Of a stretch of DNA of 64,000 nt, positions 42,575 through 52,344 are shown piece by piece. Position 1 is the first letter of the stretch. Each line of letters begins with the position of its first letter. Source of the stretch: Litorilituus sediminis (GTDB lineage Bacteria; Pseudomonadota; Gammaproteobacteria; Enterobacterales; Alteromonadaceae); the NCBI RefSeq assembly GCF_004295665.1, contig NZ_CP034759.1, positions 1,612,001-1,676,000 of the forward strand, given 5' to 3'. The notes beneath the pieces were generated by a model. That model was not told the origin of the DNA, did no database searches, and worked only from the letters and a program-made list of their open reading frames with translations. A program made the position numbers and the translations under genes.

Positions 42575-43675
42575 ATGCGTATTCTACTAATAACTCTACT
42601 AGCAACTTTACTTGTTGCTTGTAATAAGCCCGTCGAACAAAGCAAAAAAGTGGTTAGGCCCATTATGTGGACCCAAGCATCACTATCAAAACTTGAACAA
42701 ATACGTACCCTTTCAGGTGTAGTAGCCCCAGTTGAAGCCACTAAATTAAGTTTTGAGGTCAACGGCAAAATCCAAAGTATTAAGGTAAATTTAGGCGATG
42801 AGGTCGTTAAAGGACAAGAATTAGCACGCTTAAACCAGCAAAGCTTTAACCTTGGCTTGCAATCTGCCCAAGCCAAATATGAGCAAGCTAAAGCTAGCTT
42901 GGCAGACGCTAAAAATACTTACACTCGATACCAAAAACTGATCAAGCAAGGGGTTATTTCTCAATCTGGTTTTGATAATGCAAAAGCCACCTATGATGCC
43001 AGTAAAAGTGCTGCTGATGTGGCAAAAGCTCAAGTTGATATTTCCCGCAAAAATTTACAAGACAGTATTTTACTCGCTCCATACGATGGCATTATAACCA
43101 AGCGTTTATTTGAGCCTTCACAACAAATATCTGCGGCCCAATCTGTATTTGAAATTGAAGGGAAACACGGCTTAGAAGTCAGAGTAATGGTACCTGAAAC
43201 CTTAATTCAAGAATTAACTAAAGATGCCATTTTACCAATTAAATTCCCTGTTTTACCTGAGCTTGCCATGCAAGGGCGTATCACTGAAATCGGTACTCGT
43301 GCCGAGTCTGCCAATGCTTTTCCTGTCACAGTAGTCTTACAAGAAAATAGCACCTTGTTACGCGCAGGTATGACGGCAGAGGTAGAGTTTTCCTTTGAGG
43401 GGGTTGGTCGTACAGGTCATAGAGGGCCGTCAATTAAAGTACCATTAACCGCCTTACGTGCAGGTTTAGAGCAAACAGCTTATGTCTTTGTTTATAACCC
43501 TAACGACAGCAAGGTATATAAAACTGCCGTACAAACAGAAAATGTATTAAAAAATCAGGTGTTTATATCTTCAGGTTTGAAAGATGGTGATATTATTGCC
43601 ACCGCAGGTGTTGCCTTTTTACGTGATGGTCAAGAAGTCACCTTACTTGATAATCACACTCAGCGTTTTAACTAG
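42575..43675 (+). CDS. RND efflux membrane-fusion lipoprotein
   Basis: 366 residues. Lipoprotein signal MRILLITLLATLLVAC with Cys16 in the lipobox. A biotinyl-lipoyl-like domain (GKIQSIKVNLGDEVVKGQ and the later ISRKNLQDSILLAPYDGII) flanks a short alpha-hairpin, then beta-barrel and membrane-proximal domains. It links the RND pump to an outer-membrane channel, which is not encoded here. ATG 42575 has AGGA 8 nt upstream. It is co-transcribed with the RND gene 20 bp downstream and controlled by the divergent TetR protein. Confidence 0.93.
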   Translation: MRILLITLLATLLVACNKPVEQSKKVVRPIMWTQASLSKLEQIRTLSGVVAPVEATKLSFEVNGKIQSIKVNLGDEVVKGQELARLNQQSFNLGLQSAQAKYEQAKASLADAKNTYTRYQKLIKQGVISQSGFDNAKATYDASKSAADVAKAQVDISRKNLQDSILLAPYDGIITKRLFEPSQQISAAQSVFEIEGKHGLEVRVMVPETLIQELTKDAILPIKFPVLPELAMQGRITEIGTRAESANAFPVTVVLQENSTLLRAGMTAEVEFSFEGVGRTGHRGPSIKVPLTALRAGLEQTAYVFVYNPNDSKVYKTAVQTENVLKNQVFISSGLKDGDIIATAGVAFLRDGQEVTLLDNHTQRFN

Positions 43676-43695
43676 GCAATTGGCAGGATAAACAG

Positions 43696-46600
43696 ATGAA
43701 CTTAACACAACTTGCCTTTAACTATCGCAAAACCGTTTTCCTAATTTTAGCTGTACTGCTAATTAACGGCTTTTTTGCTTACTTTACGCTGCCCGCGCAA
43801 GAAGACCCAAATATCACCATTCGCGAAGCGATTATCAGCACCTCATTTCCTGGTATGGCGCCCGATAGAGTAGAACAGTTAATCACCCGAAAACTTGAGG
43901 AAGAAATCAGAAAAATCCCCGAAGTTAAAGAAATAAAGTCTACCTCGTCTGCAGGCTTATCTATTTTGCACGTTAAAATTTACGATAGATATTTTAACTT
44001 AGATGACATCTGGCAAGACGTGCGTAATAAAGCCAGCGCAGCGCACACTAAAATGCCTTCAGGCACTCGCCAGCCCTTTGTTAATGATGAGTTTGGTGAT
44101 GTTTCCGTAATTACTTTAGCGCTAACCGCTGATGGCTTTGATTTAGGTGAAATGTACGATATTGCCCAACATATCAAAGACAGCTTGTACGGAGTAGAAG
44201 GTACAAAGAAAATTGAAATACTTGGCAGAAAAGAAGAGCGAATTTTCTTAGAAGCGTCCAACGCAAAACTTTCGCAGTTGGGTATTTCTCCTCAAGCATT
44301 AATTCAAGAGCTACAAAAGCAAAATATCATACGTTCTGGCGGACAAATTGATACCGGCCCGGCAAACTTTATTGTTGAGCCATCAGGTAACTTTGCCAGT
44401 GTCCAAGATATCGCAGATACCTACATTAATATCCCAAACAGTGAAGACTTTATCGCCCTAAAAGATATAGTGACATTACGCCGAGACTTTATCGATCCGC
44501 CCGATAAACTCGCCTACTTCAATGGTGAGCCAGCAATATTTTTTGCTACCTCCATGCTAGAGCAGTACAACATCTTAGAATACGCGCCACGGGTATTAAG
44601 TAAGCTTGAAGAGATAGAGGCAACCTTACCTATAGGTTACAACATTAATATTGCCACTTACCAAGCAGAGCAAGTTGAGAAAACAGTACGCGGAGTCTCA
44701 ATCAACGTATTGCAAACCTTAGCCATAGTGCTGGTGGTGGTGGTGATATTTTTGGGGCTAAGAACTGGGCTTATCGTCGGTGCCATTGTACCTTTTGTGA
44801 TGTTAACCACGTTAACCATTATGCAATTTGCTGATATGAAGCTAGAGCGCATGAGCTTAGCAACACTGATCATATCTCTAGGCCTATTGGTTGATAACGG
44901 TATTGTTATTGCTGAAGATTTTAAGCGCCGCTTAGAACAAGGCTTTGCAAGGTTTGATGCCATGATACAAGGTAGTAAAGAGCTGGCCGTGCCTTTGTTA
45001 AGCTCATCTGCGACCACTATTTTATTTTTCTTACCCTTAATGCTTGCTGAGCATGTAGCTGGAGAGTACACCCGCTCTATTTCTTTGGTTATTTTAATTA
45101 CGCTGCTGACCAGTTGGGTTTTAGCCCTATGCGTCACCCCACTACTTTGTTATTTCTTTATTAAAGTAGATAAGTCAGCAAGTGGCTCTGCAAATGCAGA
45201 TAGCACAGATAATAACGTACAAGGGGTATTGTATCGTTACTATGAAAGCTTTTTGCATTGGGTGTTAAAGCATAAAGTCATATTTATCAGTGCCATGCTA
45301 GCCTTATTTATTGCCTCAGTGTTTTCAATGAAGTTTGTTGCTAAGCAGTTTTTCCCCGATTCTGATCGCACACAAATATTAGTTAATATTGATTTGCCTA
45401 ATGGTACTTCTTCCAAAGAAACCAACCGACAAATGCAGGAAATCTTTACCTGGTTCAACAATAAAGAGCGCTTTGATTATATAGAAAGCTACTCTGGTTA
45501 TGTTGGTTTTAGCGGGCCTCGCTTTGTTTTATCACTTAACCCTGAAGATCCTGCTGCCAATAAGGGCTTTATTGTGCTGAATGTGAAACCTGATACCAAT
45601 ATCAGTAAAACAGCACTCGATTTAGATAAACAAATTGAACATGAATTTCCTAATGTATCAGCACGCGTTAAGAAAATGTTTTTAGGACCATCTGACTCGA
45701 GCACAATCAAAATCCAAGTCAAAGGGCCTGATAAAAACGTTATCTATAAAAAAGCTGAACAAATCATGGCACTGCTGCATGAAGTACCTAACACCTTAGA
45801 TATACGCACCGACTGGGAAAACTTAATTGTTAAAGTGGAAGTACAAATAGATCAACACCGTGCTAAACGCTCAGGCTTAACCTCAGATGAAATTGCACAA
45901 GCATTAGAAACCTACTTTTCAGGGACACAAATAACTGAATATCGTGAAGGTGATGAAATCATCCCTGTGGTTTTACGAGCTGAACAAGCTGAAAGACAAA
46001 GCTTAGATAGATTAAGAACCCTTAATATCTATTCGCAAAAAACCGGTAAAACGGTACCACTATTTCAAGTGGCTAAATTAGCCCCTTATAATCAATTTTC
46101 TATGATACAGCATGAAGATTTATTTAGAACCATTAGTATTCAAGCGCGTAATACCCAAATGGCTGCCGAAGACTTAAAGCTACTTATTGATGATAAAATT
46201 CAAGCATTACAGCAAGACTTACCGACCAACCACCACATTGAATATGATGGCGTAATAAAAGAGTCTGCCGCAGCACAAAAAGCATTAGGTGCAAGTATGC
46301 CTATGGTACTTGGCATCATCATCATTTTGCTGGTTGCACAATTTAACTCCTTTAGAAAAGCTGCAGTAATCGCTTTTACCATTCCATTATCCTTTATTGG
46401 CGCGGTACTTGGCTTACTGTTAATGAGTGCTCCTTTTGGCTTTATGGTAACCCTAGGCTTATATAGTTTAGCTGGCATCATCATCAATAACGCTATTGTA
46501 TTGATTGACCGTATAAAAATAGAAACCGAGGCCGGCAAGTCAGAGTATCAAGCAGTCGTTGATTCATGCTTAACTCGGTTACGACCAATCGCGATGACTA

Positions 46601-46773
46601 CCATAACCACAGTGATGGGGCTACTGCCGTTAATTATCGGCAAAGATCCACTCTTTTACGGTATGGCTAACGTAATCGCCTTTGGTTTAGCTATAGGCAC
46701 CCTACTGACCTTAGCTGTAGTGCCAATTTTATATTGCGCCTTTTATAAAATATCTCGCCCAAGCTTAAAATAA
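43696..46773 (+). CDS. RND efflux transporter permease (AcrB-type)
   Basis: 1025 residues. Two repeats, each with a membrane block and a large periplasmic loop, total 12 helices. PAQEDPNITI near residue 33 and GLLVDNGIVIAED (about 396-408) match the HAE1/RND signatures. The proton-relay pair of AcrB (Asp407-Asp408) is Asp400-Asn401 here, so only the first Asp is kept, as in many non-AcrB RND pumps. It is a proton-driven exporter of toxic compounds whose substrate is unknown. No TolC homologue follows; a strong bidirectional terminator ends the operon. Confidence 0.93.
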   Translation: MNLTQLAFNYRKTVFLILAVLLINGFFAYFTLPAQEDPNITIREAIISTSFPGMAPDRVEQLITRKLEEEIRKIPEVKEIKSTSSAGLSILHVKIYDRYFNLDDIWQDVRNKASAAHTKMPSGTRQPFVNDEFGDVSVITLALTADGFDLGEMYDIAQHIKDSLYGVEGTKKIEILGRKEERIFLEASNAKLSQLGISPQALIQELQKQNIIRSGGQIDTGPANFIVEPSGNFASVQDIADTYINIPNSEDFIALKDIVTLRRDFIDPPDKLAYFNGEPAIFFATSMLEQYNILEYAPRVLSKLEEIEATLPIGYNINIATYQAEQVEKTVRGVSINVLQTLAIVLVVVVIFLGLRTGLIVGAIVPFVMLTTLTIMQFADMKLERMSLATLIISLGLLVDNGIVIAEDFKRRLEQGFARFDAMIQGSKELAVPLLSSSATTILFFLPLMLAEHVAGEYTRSISLVILITLLTSWVLALCVTPLLCYFFIKVDKSASGSANADSTDNNVQGVLYRYYESFLHWVLKHKVIFISAMLALFIASVFSMKFVAKQFFPDSDRTQILVNIDLPNGTSSKETNRQMQEIFTWFNNKERFDYIESYSGYVGFSGPRFVLSLNPEDPAANKGFIVLNVKPDTNISKTALDLDKQIEHEFPNVSARVKKMFLGPSDSSTIKIQVKGPDKNVIYKKAEQIMALLHEVPNTLDIRTDWENLIVKVEVQIDQHRAKRSGLTSDEIAQALETYFSGTQITEYREGDEIIPVVLRAEQAERQSLDRLRTLNIYSQKTGKTVPLFQVAKLAPYNQFSMIQHEDLFRTISIQARNTQMAAEDLKLLIDDKIQALQQDLPTNHHIEYDGVIKESAAAQKALGASMPMVLGIIIILLVAQFNSFRKAAVIAFTIPLSFIGAVLGLLLMSAPFGFMVTLGLYSLAGIIINNAIVLIDRIKIETEAGKSEYQAVVDSCLTRLRPIAMTTITTVMGLLPLIIGKDPLFYGMANVIAFGLAIGTLLTLAVVPILYCAFYKISRPSLK

Positions 46774-46810
46774 AGAATCAAGCCAACAGCTAAATCATTT
46801 TGCTGACAAT

Positions 46811-46846
46811 AAAAAGGCAGGTTGAATTTTTTCAACCTGCCTTTTT
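46811..46846. terminator. Bidirectional terminator between the RND gene and the PEP-CTERM-like gene
   Basis: AAAAAGGCAGGTTGAA and its exact complement around a TTTT loop form a 16-bp stem with A-tract and T-tract ends. It can serve both converging transcripts. Confidence 0.93.
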
Positions 46847-46886
46847 AATCTCTACTTTTTTATTTTCTAATGGATTAGCTAGTTAA

Positions 46887-48020
46887 TTAGCATGAAACCG
46901 CAGCATCTTTGTGCAATTGTGCTTTCAGCTTTTTGTTCTTTAGCTTAATCATTCGTTTGTTAATCGTTCGACGATTTACGTAAACTAACGCGATAGCCAA
47001 AGCAAAAATCCATAAACTTGTAGGAGTTGGCACTGGCGTTGTACCACCGTCAACAGGTGTAAATGGGCTATAATTTATTTGCATATTCCCTTGCCAAGAC
47101 TTACCAATAACTTGCCCCCAAATTACCGACGGGTTTGCTTTAATATCGGCCTTTGGCGCTAATACACTGGCATATAAGTCTGTCGCTAAATTTACTTGCG
47201 TAGCACCAGCAAAGTTAAATAAAACCTGCTGCTTAAAGTTATTATTTAAAAAACCTTTTTGGTAATGCTCGCTTAATAACTCACCATTTATTTTGATGTT
47301 AGTTTGGCTTAAGTGAACGCACGATTTGGCACCTTGTGCGCATTCATTACCATTGTAATTACTTTTACCAGCAACCTTATTGGGATTAGTCACATTAAAA
47401 ACCACAGTAGCATCAGCACTAACCCCTTCAATATTCCATTCATTGGTTGAGTTAATTTGCTCTTGGGTTACGTTAAAGACATACACATTATTATCAGGCG
47501 TTGTTGTTGGCTTAAACACTAATGGCCAACCATCTTTAACACCAACACCGTGCGCTGTCGCTGCTGCTAAGTCTTGCGATAATTGATTTAAATGCGCAAA
47601 AGCATCATTAAAGTTAACCGGTAAATTTGCCTTATCAGTTTGTATTAAGTTCGCTTCTATACGCCCTTTTTTATCGGTAACTGAACCGGCATAAAGCACA
47701 TCACCTGAATGCGGTGATTGATGAGGACCATCTTCGTAAACATTAAAATGTCCTTGGCCTTTTTTAACAATATTGCCGCCAACGACTAAACTTGGACCAC
47801 TGCCCATACCAAATTCATCAATACGGTAACCTATATCATAGCCACCATTGACAACAAGATTACCACCTACGGCAATACGACCTTGGGTATCAGAGCTGGT
47901 CACCTTAAAGTTCTTCTTGATAAAAGCGTTGTAATTGCTTGCAACTCCTAAGTCAATTTCAACCGCCATAGCAGGCATTGCAATAAATGCACAGGTTAAT
48001 ACGAAAAGTAAATTACGCAT
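46887..48020 (-). CDS. Choice-of-anchor A family secreted protein with PEP-CTERM-like tail
   Basis: 377 residues. Signal peptide (MRNLLFVLTCAFIAMPAMA), then a choice-of-anchor A domain (about 20-320) with VASNYNAFIKKNF, GRIAVGGNLVV and LYASVLAPKADI, predicted to be beta-helical and surface-exposed. The C-terminus has VPTPTS, a hydrophobic helix (LWIFALAIALVYV) and a basic cluster NRR, which is a PEP-CTERM-type sorting signal. The last ~30 residues after it are an unusual Lys-rich extension. The start is ATG 48020, preceded by AAGGAA. It lies next to a PrsT-like TPR gene; the exosortase itself is not in the window. Confidence 0.82.
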   Translation of the reverse strand: MRNLLFVLTCAFIAMPAMAVEIDLGVASNYNAFIKKNFKVTSSDTQGRIAVGGNLVVNGGYDIGYRIDEFGMGSGPSLVVGGNIVKKGQGHFNVYEDGPHQSPHSGDVLYAGSVTDKKGRIEANLIQTDKANLPVNFNDAFAHLNQLSQDLAAATAHGVGVKDGWPLVFKPTTTPDNNVYVFNVTQEQINSTNEWNIEGVSADATVVFNVTNPNKVAGKSNYNGNECAQGAKSCVHLSQTNIKINGELLSEHYQKGFLNNNFKQQVLFNFAGATQVNLATDLYASVLAPKADIKANPSVIWGQVIGKSWQGNMQINYSPFTPVDGGTTPVPTPTSLWIFALAIALVYVNRRTINKRMIKLKNKKLKAQLHKDAAVSC

Positions 48021-48225
48021 GTCATTCCTTTTACTTAGCTGAGTGAAAAATTCACTGGCTCTATAAACCCAGCGATTATAAACTAACCAAAGTAAAAATG
48101 ACAACGATGTCATTTTTGCTTTTTATAACATAATAGAATAACGTAACAAAATAATTACAAAAGAGTGAAGCTTAAGTGACAAGTAAGTCAGCTTAAGCTA
48201 AGCCTAGGGTTATATGATTGCTGCA

Positions 48226-51012
48226 CTAGTGCTGGATTATTGCTTTAACTTCGCTCAATAGTGGGTGTTCTGGTGCAAGCTGTACTGCTTTTTCAAAAGC
48301 TAGTTTTGCCTGCGAAAAATTATCAGCTTTAGCTAAAGCATAAGCTAAATGATAAAACACCTCACCGTTTTGGCTATCACGAGCACTAGCTTCACGCAAT
48401 AAGCCTAAGCCTTGAGCAACTTGGCCTCTGTTTACTGTGATCCAACCTAAAGTGTCATTAATTGCAGCATTTTCTGGCGCCAGTTTATAAGCTTGCTTGG
48501 CATAGTTTAATGCTTTTAAAGATAGTGCTTGTGCCTGTTGCTCATTCTGGGCTTGCCTACTTTGCCTGAAATAATAATTTGCTAGATTATTTAGAAACAA
48601 CGGCTGTTCTGCTAAATTAGGATACTGCTCCAAAGTTTCAATAGCCAAGGCTAAATTATCTTGGCTAATCGCCACTGATGACAGTTGAGCAACCGCCCAA
48701 GCATCATTTGCTTGGCGTTTTAACCAGGTTGCCAGTAATTTGATTAACTTATCTGCTTGTTGTTGCTCAGCGTAAAGTTGCGAGAGCCACTGCATTGTTT
48801 GCCGACTTTCTTGCTGTGCATAAATACTTTCAAGTAACTCAATAGCTTGCTCAATATCATACTGAGCAATAAGCAATCTCACTTTAAGCATATGCCATTT
48901 ATCGGCACGCTTTTCTTTGACAAGATTGGCGTTAATTAGCTTATCTACTTGACCATAATTATTATCAGCTAAGTAAACTTGCGCAAGTAAGTAACTGGTA
49001 TCAACGTCTGTTGAAATCACATCAAGCCGACTAATCGTTTTTTTCGCGGCGCTAATATCACCGATATCAAGTTGAGCTTGTGCTAAAACAGCCAATTCAT
49101 TAGGCTGTTCATACACTAAACCAAATAAAATCTTTAATGTTTTTTTGGCTAAGTCAATTTGCTCTAGCTTTGCTTGTATACGGCTTTTGGTTAACAATAA
49201 GTCATGATCAAGCGCGTAGTTTTGCTCAAGTAAAGCCAATAACTCTTGCGCCTTTTCTAACTCATTGGTCATTAAATATAAATTAAGTAAGGCATTACCT
49301 GTTTGGTAGTTATTTTCATTCGCCATAGGCTCTAGCAACTTTATCGCCAAAGGAAAACGCTGCTGCTTAATAGCTAAATCAGCATACAGCTGTAATGCCA
49401 AGGTATTATTAGGATTATGATCGAGTACTTTTTTATAGTGCTGCTCAACCGCTTGCCAGTTATTCGCTTGTAGTGCTATGCCCGCTAAAGCTAGCTGCGC
49501 AGGAGCAAAGCCTTCATCAAGAACAAGCGCTTGCTCGAAAAAATACTTGGCTTGTTCGATGTCGGAATTGGTTTTAAGTGATAACTCACCAGCAAGCTGT
49601 AAAATTTCAACCTTGTCTGCATGGCTATCAAGTAGCGCTTGTGTTGATTGATGCGCTTGTTCATACAAACCTGATTGCAATTGCATATAAGCCAACAGCG
49701 TTTTATTTTGTAGGCTATTGTTTTGATTACTGCTTGCTAAAATATCTAAGGCTTGGGCGAATTTATTTTGTGCAAGCAAGGCACTTAGGTAATGATCTTG
49801 TATTTGTTGCACATTACTAAAACGCTCATGGGCTGCTTTTAAGCGTGCCAATTGCTTTTCTGGCAAATTAGCCTGTTGGTAAATTTGCCCGGCAATCAAA
49901 TAGACATCGCTGTCATTAGGGTTAATGGCAATAGCCTTTTCAACATATGCTGCAGCTTTACTCATATTGCCTTCTCGAAAAGCAATAATTGCTAGATACC
50001 TATTGGCTGTTGCATCATCTGAATACAGCTCTAAATAACGTAAAAATTGTTTTTTAGCAGAATGTGGATTTTGATTTATAAAATCAACCGTAGCGGATAG
50101 CAATAGTACTTGCTGAGTATGCTTATACTTATCATCAATACCTGAAAGTTGCTGAGAAATATCAACCAATATACGCCTTGCCTCTTTGCTATGACCTTGC
50201 TGAGCAATCAAAGTGGCATGTAATAACTTAGCGTAAGGATCTTCAGGCGCGATTTCTTTAAGCGTCATAGCAATTGTTAACGCCTCTGGCAGCTTTGACT
50301 GAGCAAGGTAGAGGCTAGCTTGAGCGAACAAAGCTTGTTTATTTTTGTCATCAACCGCTAATATTTTTGCCAGTTTAGATTGCGCTTGCACATAATCGCC
50401 TAGGCTTTTATCAACCTCACTGCTAAGTAGCAGTGCCGGAAAATAATCAGCTTGGGCTGTTAATGCGAAATGAAGTTGCTTTTTCGCGGCATCGATATCA
50501 TTTTGCTGAAAATACAAATCAGCAAGGCCGGTATAAACTTCTGCGTTTTGATATTGCAGTGCGATTGCCTGCTGATAGTCAGCTTTGGCCTGTGCAAAAG
50601 CTAATTGTGCTTTGTAAGCACTAGCGCGTAAATAATAAAAACGCGCATTCACCTGTAACGATGAATATTGCGCTAATAACTGCTGAGCTTGCGCCACTTT
50701 TTGTAAAGCTAGTTTTACTTCCACTAAAGGAAAAACCACCGCATTTGGATCCGCTTTTAGGGTTAATGCTTTTTGATACTCCTTTTCTGCTCCATTTAAG
50801 TTACCTAAACTGACTTGTATTTCTGCAAGTAATATTCTTGCAGGTAGGTAATTTTTATCTTGCTTTAAGCTATTTTTAACTTCAATTTCTGCTGCGGCAA
50901 TATCCTTGGCATGATAAAGCGCAAGCGCCTGTTCATAATACTTAATAGCATTATTAGCATAACTTGATACCGCAAAAAACAAACTTACAATCAAACAAAA
51001 TAAACGCATCAA
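48226..51012 (-). CDS. PrsT-like TPR-repeat protein of PEP-CTERM systems
   Basis: 928 residues, almost entirely tetratricopeptide repeats (over twenty 34-residue helical pairs, e.g. AEVYTGLADLYFQQNDIDAAKKQ, SDVYLIAGQIYQQANLPEKQ) after a signal peptide ending near SYA. Length and repeat content fit PrsT, the large TPR protein linked with exosortase/EPS loci. PrsT is usually a lipoprotein, but no lipobox is seen here (Cys6 is inside the hydrophobic core). It lies 205 bp upstream of the PEP-CTERM-like gene on the same strand, in keeping with a shared export or surface-display role. The assignment to PrsT, as opposed to another TPR protein, is inference. Confidence 0.7.
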   Translation of the reverse strand: MMRLFCLIVSLFFAVSSYANNAIKYYEQALALYHAKDIAAAEIEVKNSLKQDKNYLPARILLAEIQVSLGNLNGAEKEYQKALTLKADPNAVVFPLVEVKLALQKVAQAQQLLAQYSSLQVNARFYYLRASAYKAQLAFAQAKADYQQAIALQYQNAEVYTGLADLYFQQNDIDAAKKQLHFALTAQADYFPALLLSSEVDKSLGDYVQAQSKLAKILAVDDKNKQALFAQASLYLAQSKLPEALTIAMTLKEIAPEDPYAKLLHATLIAQQGHSKEARRILVDISQQLSGIDDKYKHTQQVLLLSATVDFINQNPHSAKKQFLRYLELYSDDATANRYLAIIAFREGNMSKAAAYVEKAIAINPNDSDVYLIAGQIYQQANLPEKQLARLKAAHERFSNVQQIQDHYLSALLAQNKFAQALDILASSNQNNSLQNKTLLAYMQLQSGLYEQAHQSTQALLDSHADKVEILQLAGELSLKTNSDIEQAKYFFEQALVLDEGFAPAQLALAGIALQANNWQAVEQHYKKVLDHNPNNTLALQLYADLAIKQQRFPLAIKLLEPMANENNYQTGNALLNLYLMTNELEKAQELLALLEQNYALDHDLLLTKSRIQAKLEQIDLAKKTLKILFGLVYEQPNELAVLAQAQLDIGDISAAKKTISRLDVISTDVDTSYLLAQVYLADNNYGQVDKLINANLVKEKRADKWHMLKVRLLIAQYDIEQAIELLESIYAQQESRQTMQWLSQLYAEQQQADKLIKLLATWLKRQANDAWAVAQLSSVAISQDNLALAIETLEQYPNLAEQPLFLNNLANYYFRQSRQAQNEQQAQALSLKALNYAKQAYKLAPENAAINDTLGWITVNRGQVAQGLGLLREASARDSQNGEVFYHLAYALAKADNFSQAKLAFEKAVQLAPEHPLLSEVKAIIQH

Positions 51013-51161
51013 TTAACATCCAGTATTAATGTGATAGCAAAGGCTATACCGACAAAGGTTGATTATTCTACGTGAGTTAAACTGTATACTCAATTAGGTG
51101 AAAGTTTGTTAAACTCTGCCGCCATATTTACCAAGGCAATTTTTTAAGAGAGTCATTATTT

Positions 51162-51662
51162 ATGGAATCTGCTCAGTCACCTCACTTTGCGCGTGCAGGC
51201 TTTCGCCGTCGTTTCGGCTCTTGGGTTTACGACTTATTGATTATTGTCGCGATTTATATGCTCTCTGGATATATCTGTGTTGCCTTGTTCGTCTTTCTCG
51301 ACTCACTAGGCTTGATGTCGCTAGTACGCACTGATTTTGACATTGATTGGCAAGCATCTCATGTTGGCTATCAAATAGCGTTTAATGCTTGGGCAATAGC
51401 TTGGGTGTGCGGTTTCTTTTTATATTTTTGGTGTAAAAAGGGTCAAACCTTAGGTATGAGAGCTTGGCGCTTACGAGTACAAAATACTGACGGCAGTTTA
51501 ATTAGCCTGTCAACAGGGGTAAAACGGTTAATATTCACCTTGTTAGGTTTAGGCAACTTGTTAGTAATTGTTGATAGAAAAAACAAACTCAGCTTACAAG
51601 ATAGGTTAACCGATAGCGAAGTGGTTTTACTGAGTTTAGAAGCGAATCGCGGCAGGTTATAA
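51162..51662 (+). CDS. RDD-family membrane protein
   Basis: 166 residues with three to four hydrophobic segments. The RDD signature is present: ARAGFRRRFGSWVYDLLII near the start (Arg and Asp of the first helix) and LRVQNTDGSLISLSTGVKRL plus LQDRLTDSEVV at the end. Function is unknown in general; some RDD proteins act in ion transport. In related bacteria it is often found beside lptG, and here it is separated from it by one small gene. Confidence 0.9.
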   Translation: MESAQSPHFARAGFRRRFGSWVYDLLIIVAIYMLSGYICVALFVFLDSLGLMSLVRTDFDIDWQASHVGYQIAFNAWAIAWVCGFFLYFWCKKGQTLGMRAWRLRVQNTDGSLISLSTGVKRLIFTLLGLGNLLVIVDRKNKLSLQDRLTDSEVVLLSLEANRGRL

Positions 51663-51676
51663 AGGATAGCCGCGTA

Positions 51677-52297
51677 TCAACCGCGGCTACTACAGTGCAA
51701 ATGACCAATATAAAAGCGATACACATTACTCGCTTTACTACTCTCTTCAATAATTAGACTACTTGCCTTAACGTCTACGCTATAATCACGCATCCAATCA
51801 ATCCCTTGACTATTTATCAGCCTTAATTCATAACGATTAAATGGCAACGGACATTTTACATAAAAGTAATGATAAGCCCGCCCAATTGCTCCAGGATCAA
51901 TTGTGTGAATATGAATAGCATATTCATCAAATTGCTTTTCCTTATACAAATAATCCCATGCTGAAGAAGGCGTACTGTCAAATAAAATGCCTATTAAAAG
52001 AAGCGGTATTTGCACTACAGCAATCGAAAATGATAGCACAACAAAGACACGCCTAAGTATGGTACTAGTAACAGTATGCTTAATTTCTTTAATGTTTTTA
52101 AAAAGTAATATAACAGCAAAAGTGACTAAAATTAATTTTACAAACCTAAGAGTTTCTCTCGTTTGCCCCATTAATAATGGAGAATGCCAATTCAGCCCCC
52201 ATAGTGGCCTACCATGACCACTCTCTATAAACGGTAGATATATGCACACGATAATAATGAATATTACCGAAGAAGGCTTTTTGAGCGCATCAAACAA
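51677..52297 (-). CDS. Hypothetical membrane protein
   Basis: 206 residues with three hydrophobic segments (about 10-25, 50-67, 83-108) and a C-terminal soluble part of about 90 residues containing two cysteines (VKCPLPF, LHCSSRG). I recognise no family. Translation seems to start at TTG with AAAGGGA upstream. It lies between RDD and lptG, genes that are often adjacent in related bacteria, which suggests a later insertion. Its AT content looks higher than its neighbours' by eye. Confidence 0.55.
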   Translation of the reverse strand: MFDALKKPSSVIFIIIVCIYLPFIESGHGRPLWGLNWHSPLLMGQTRETLRFVKLILVTFAVILLFKNIKEIKHTVTSTILRRVFVVLSFSIAVVQIPLLLIGILFDSTPSSAWDYLYKEKQFDEYAIHIHTIDPGAIGRAYHYFYVKCPLPFNRYELRLINSQGIDWMRDYSVDVKASSLIIEESSKASNVYRFYIGHLHCSSRG

Positions 52298-52344
52298 CAG
52301 AACAATCCCTTTAAATTCAATCCATTAAAATAGTAACTAGTATA

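Noticed and set aside
44658..45137. 159-codon frame antisense to the RND permease
   Set aside because: It is fully inside a clear conserved gene, with no SD or family features.
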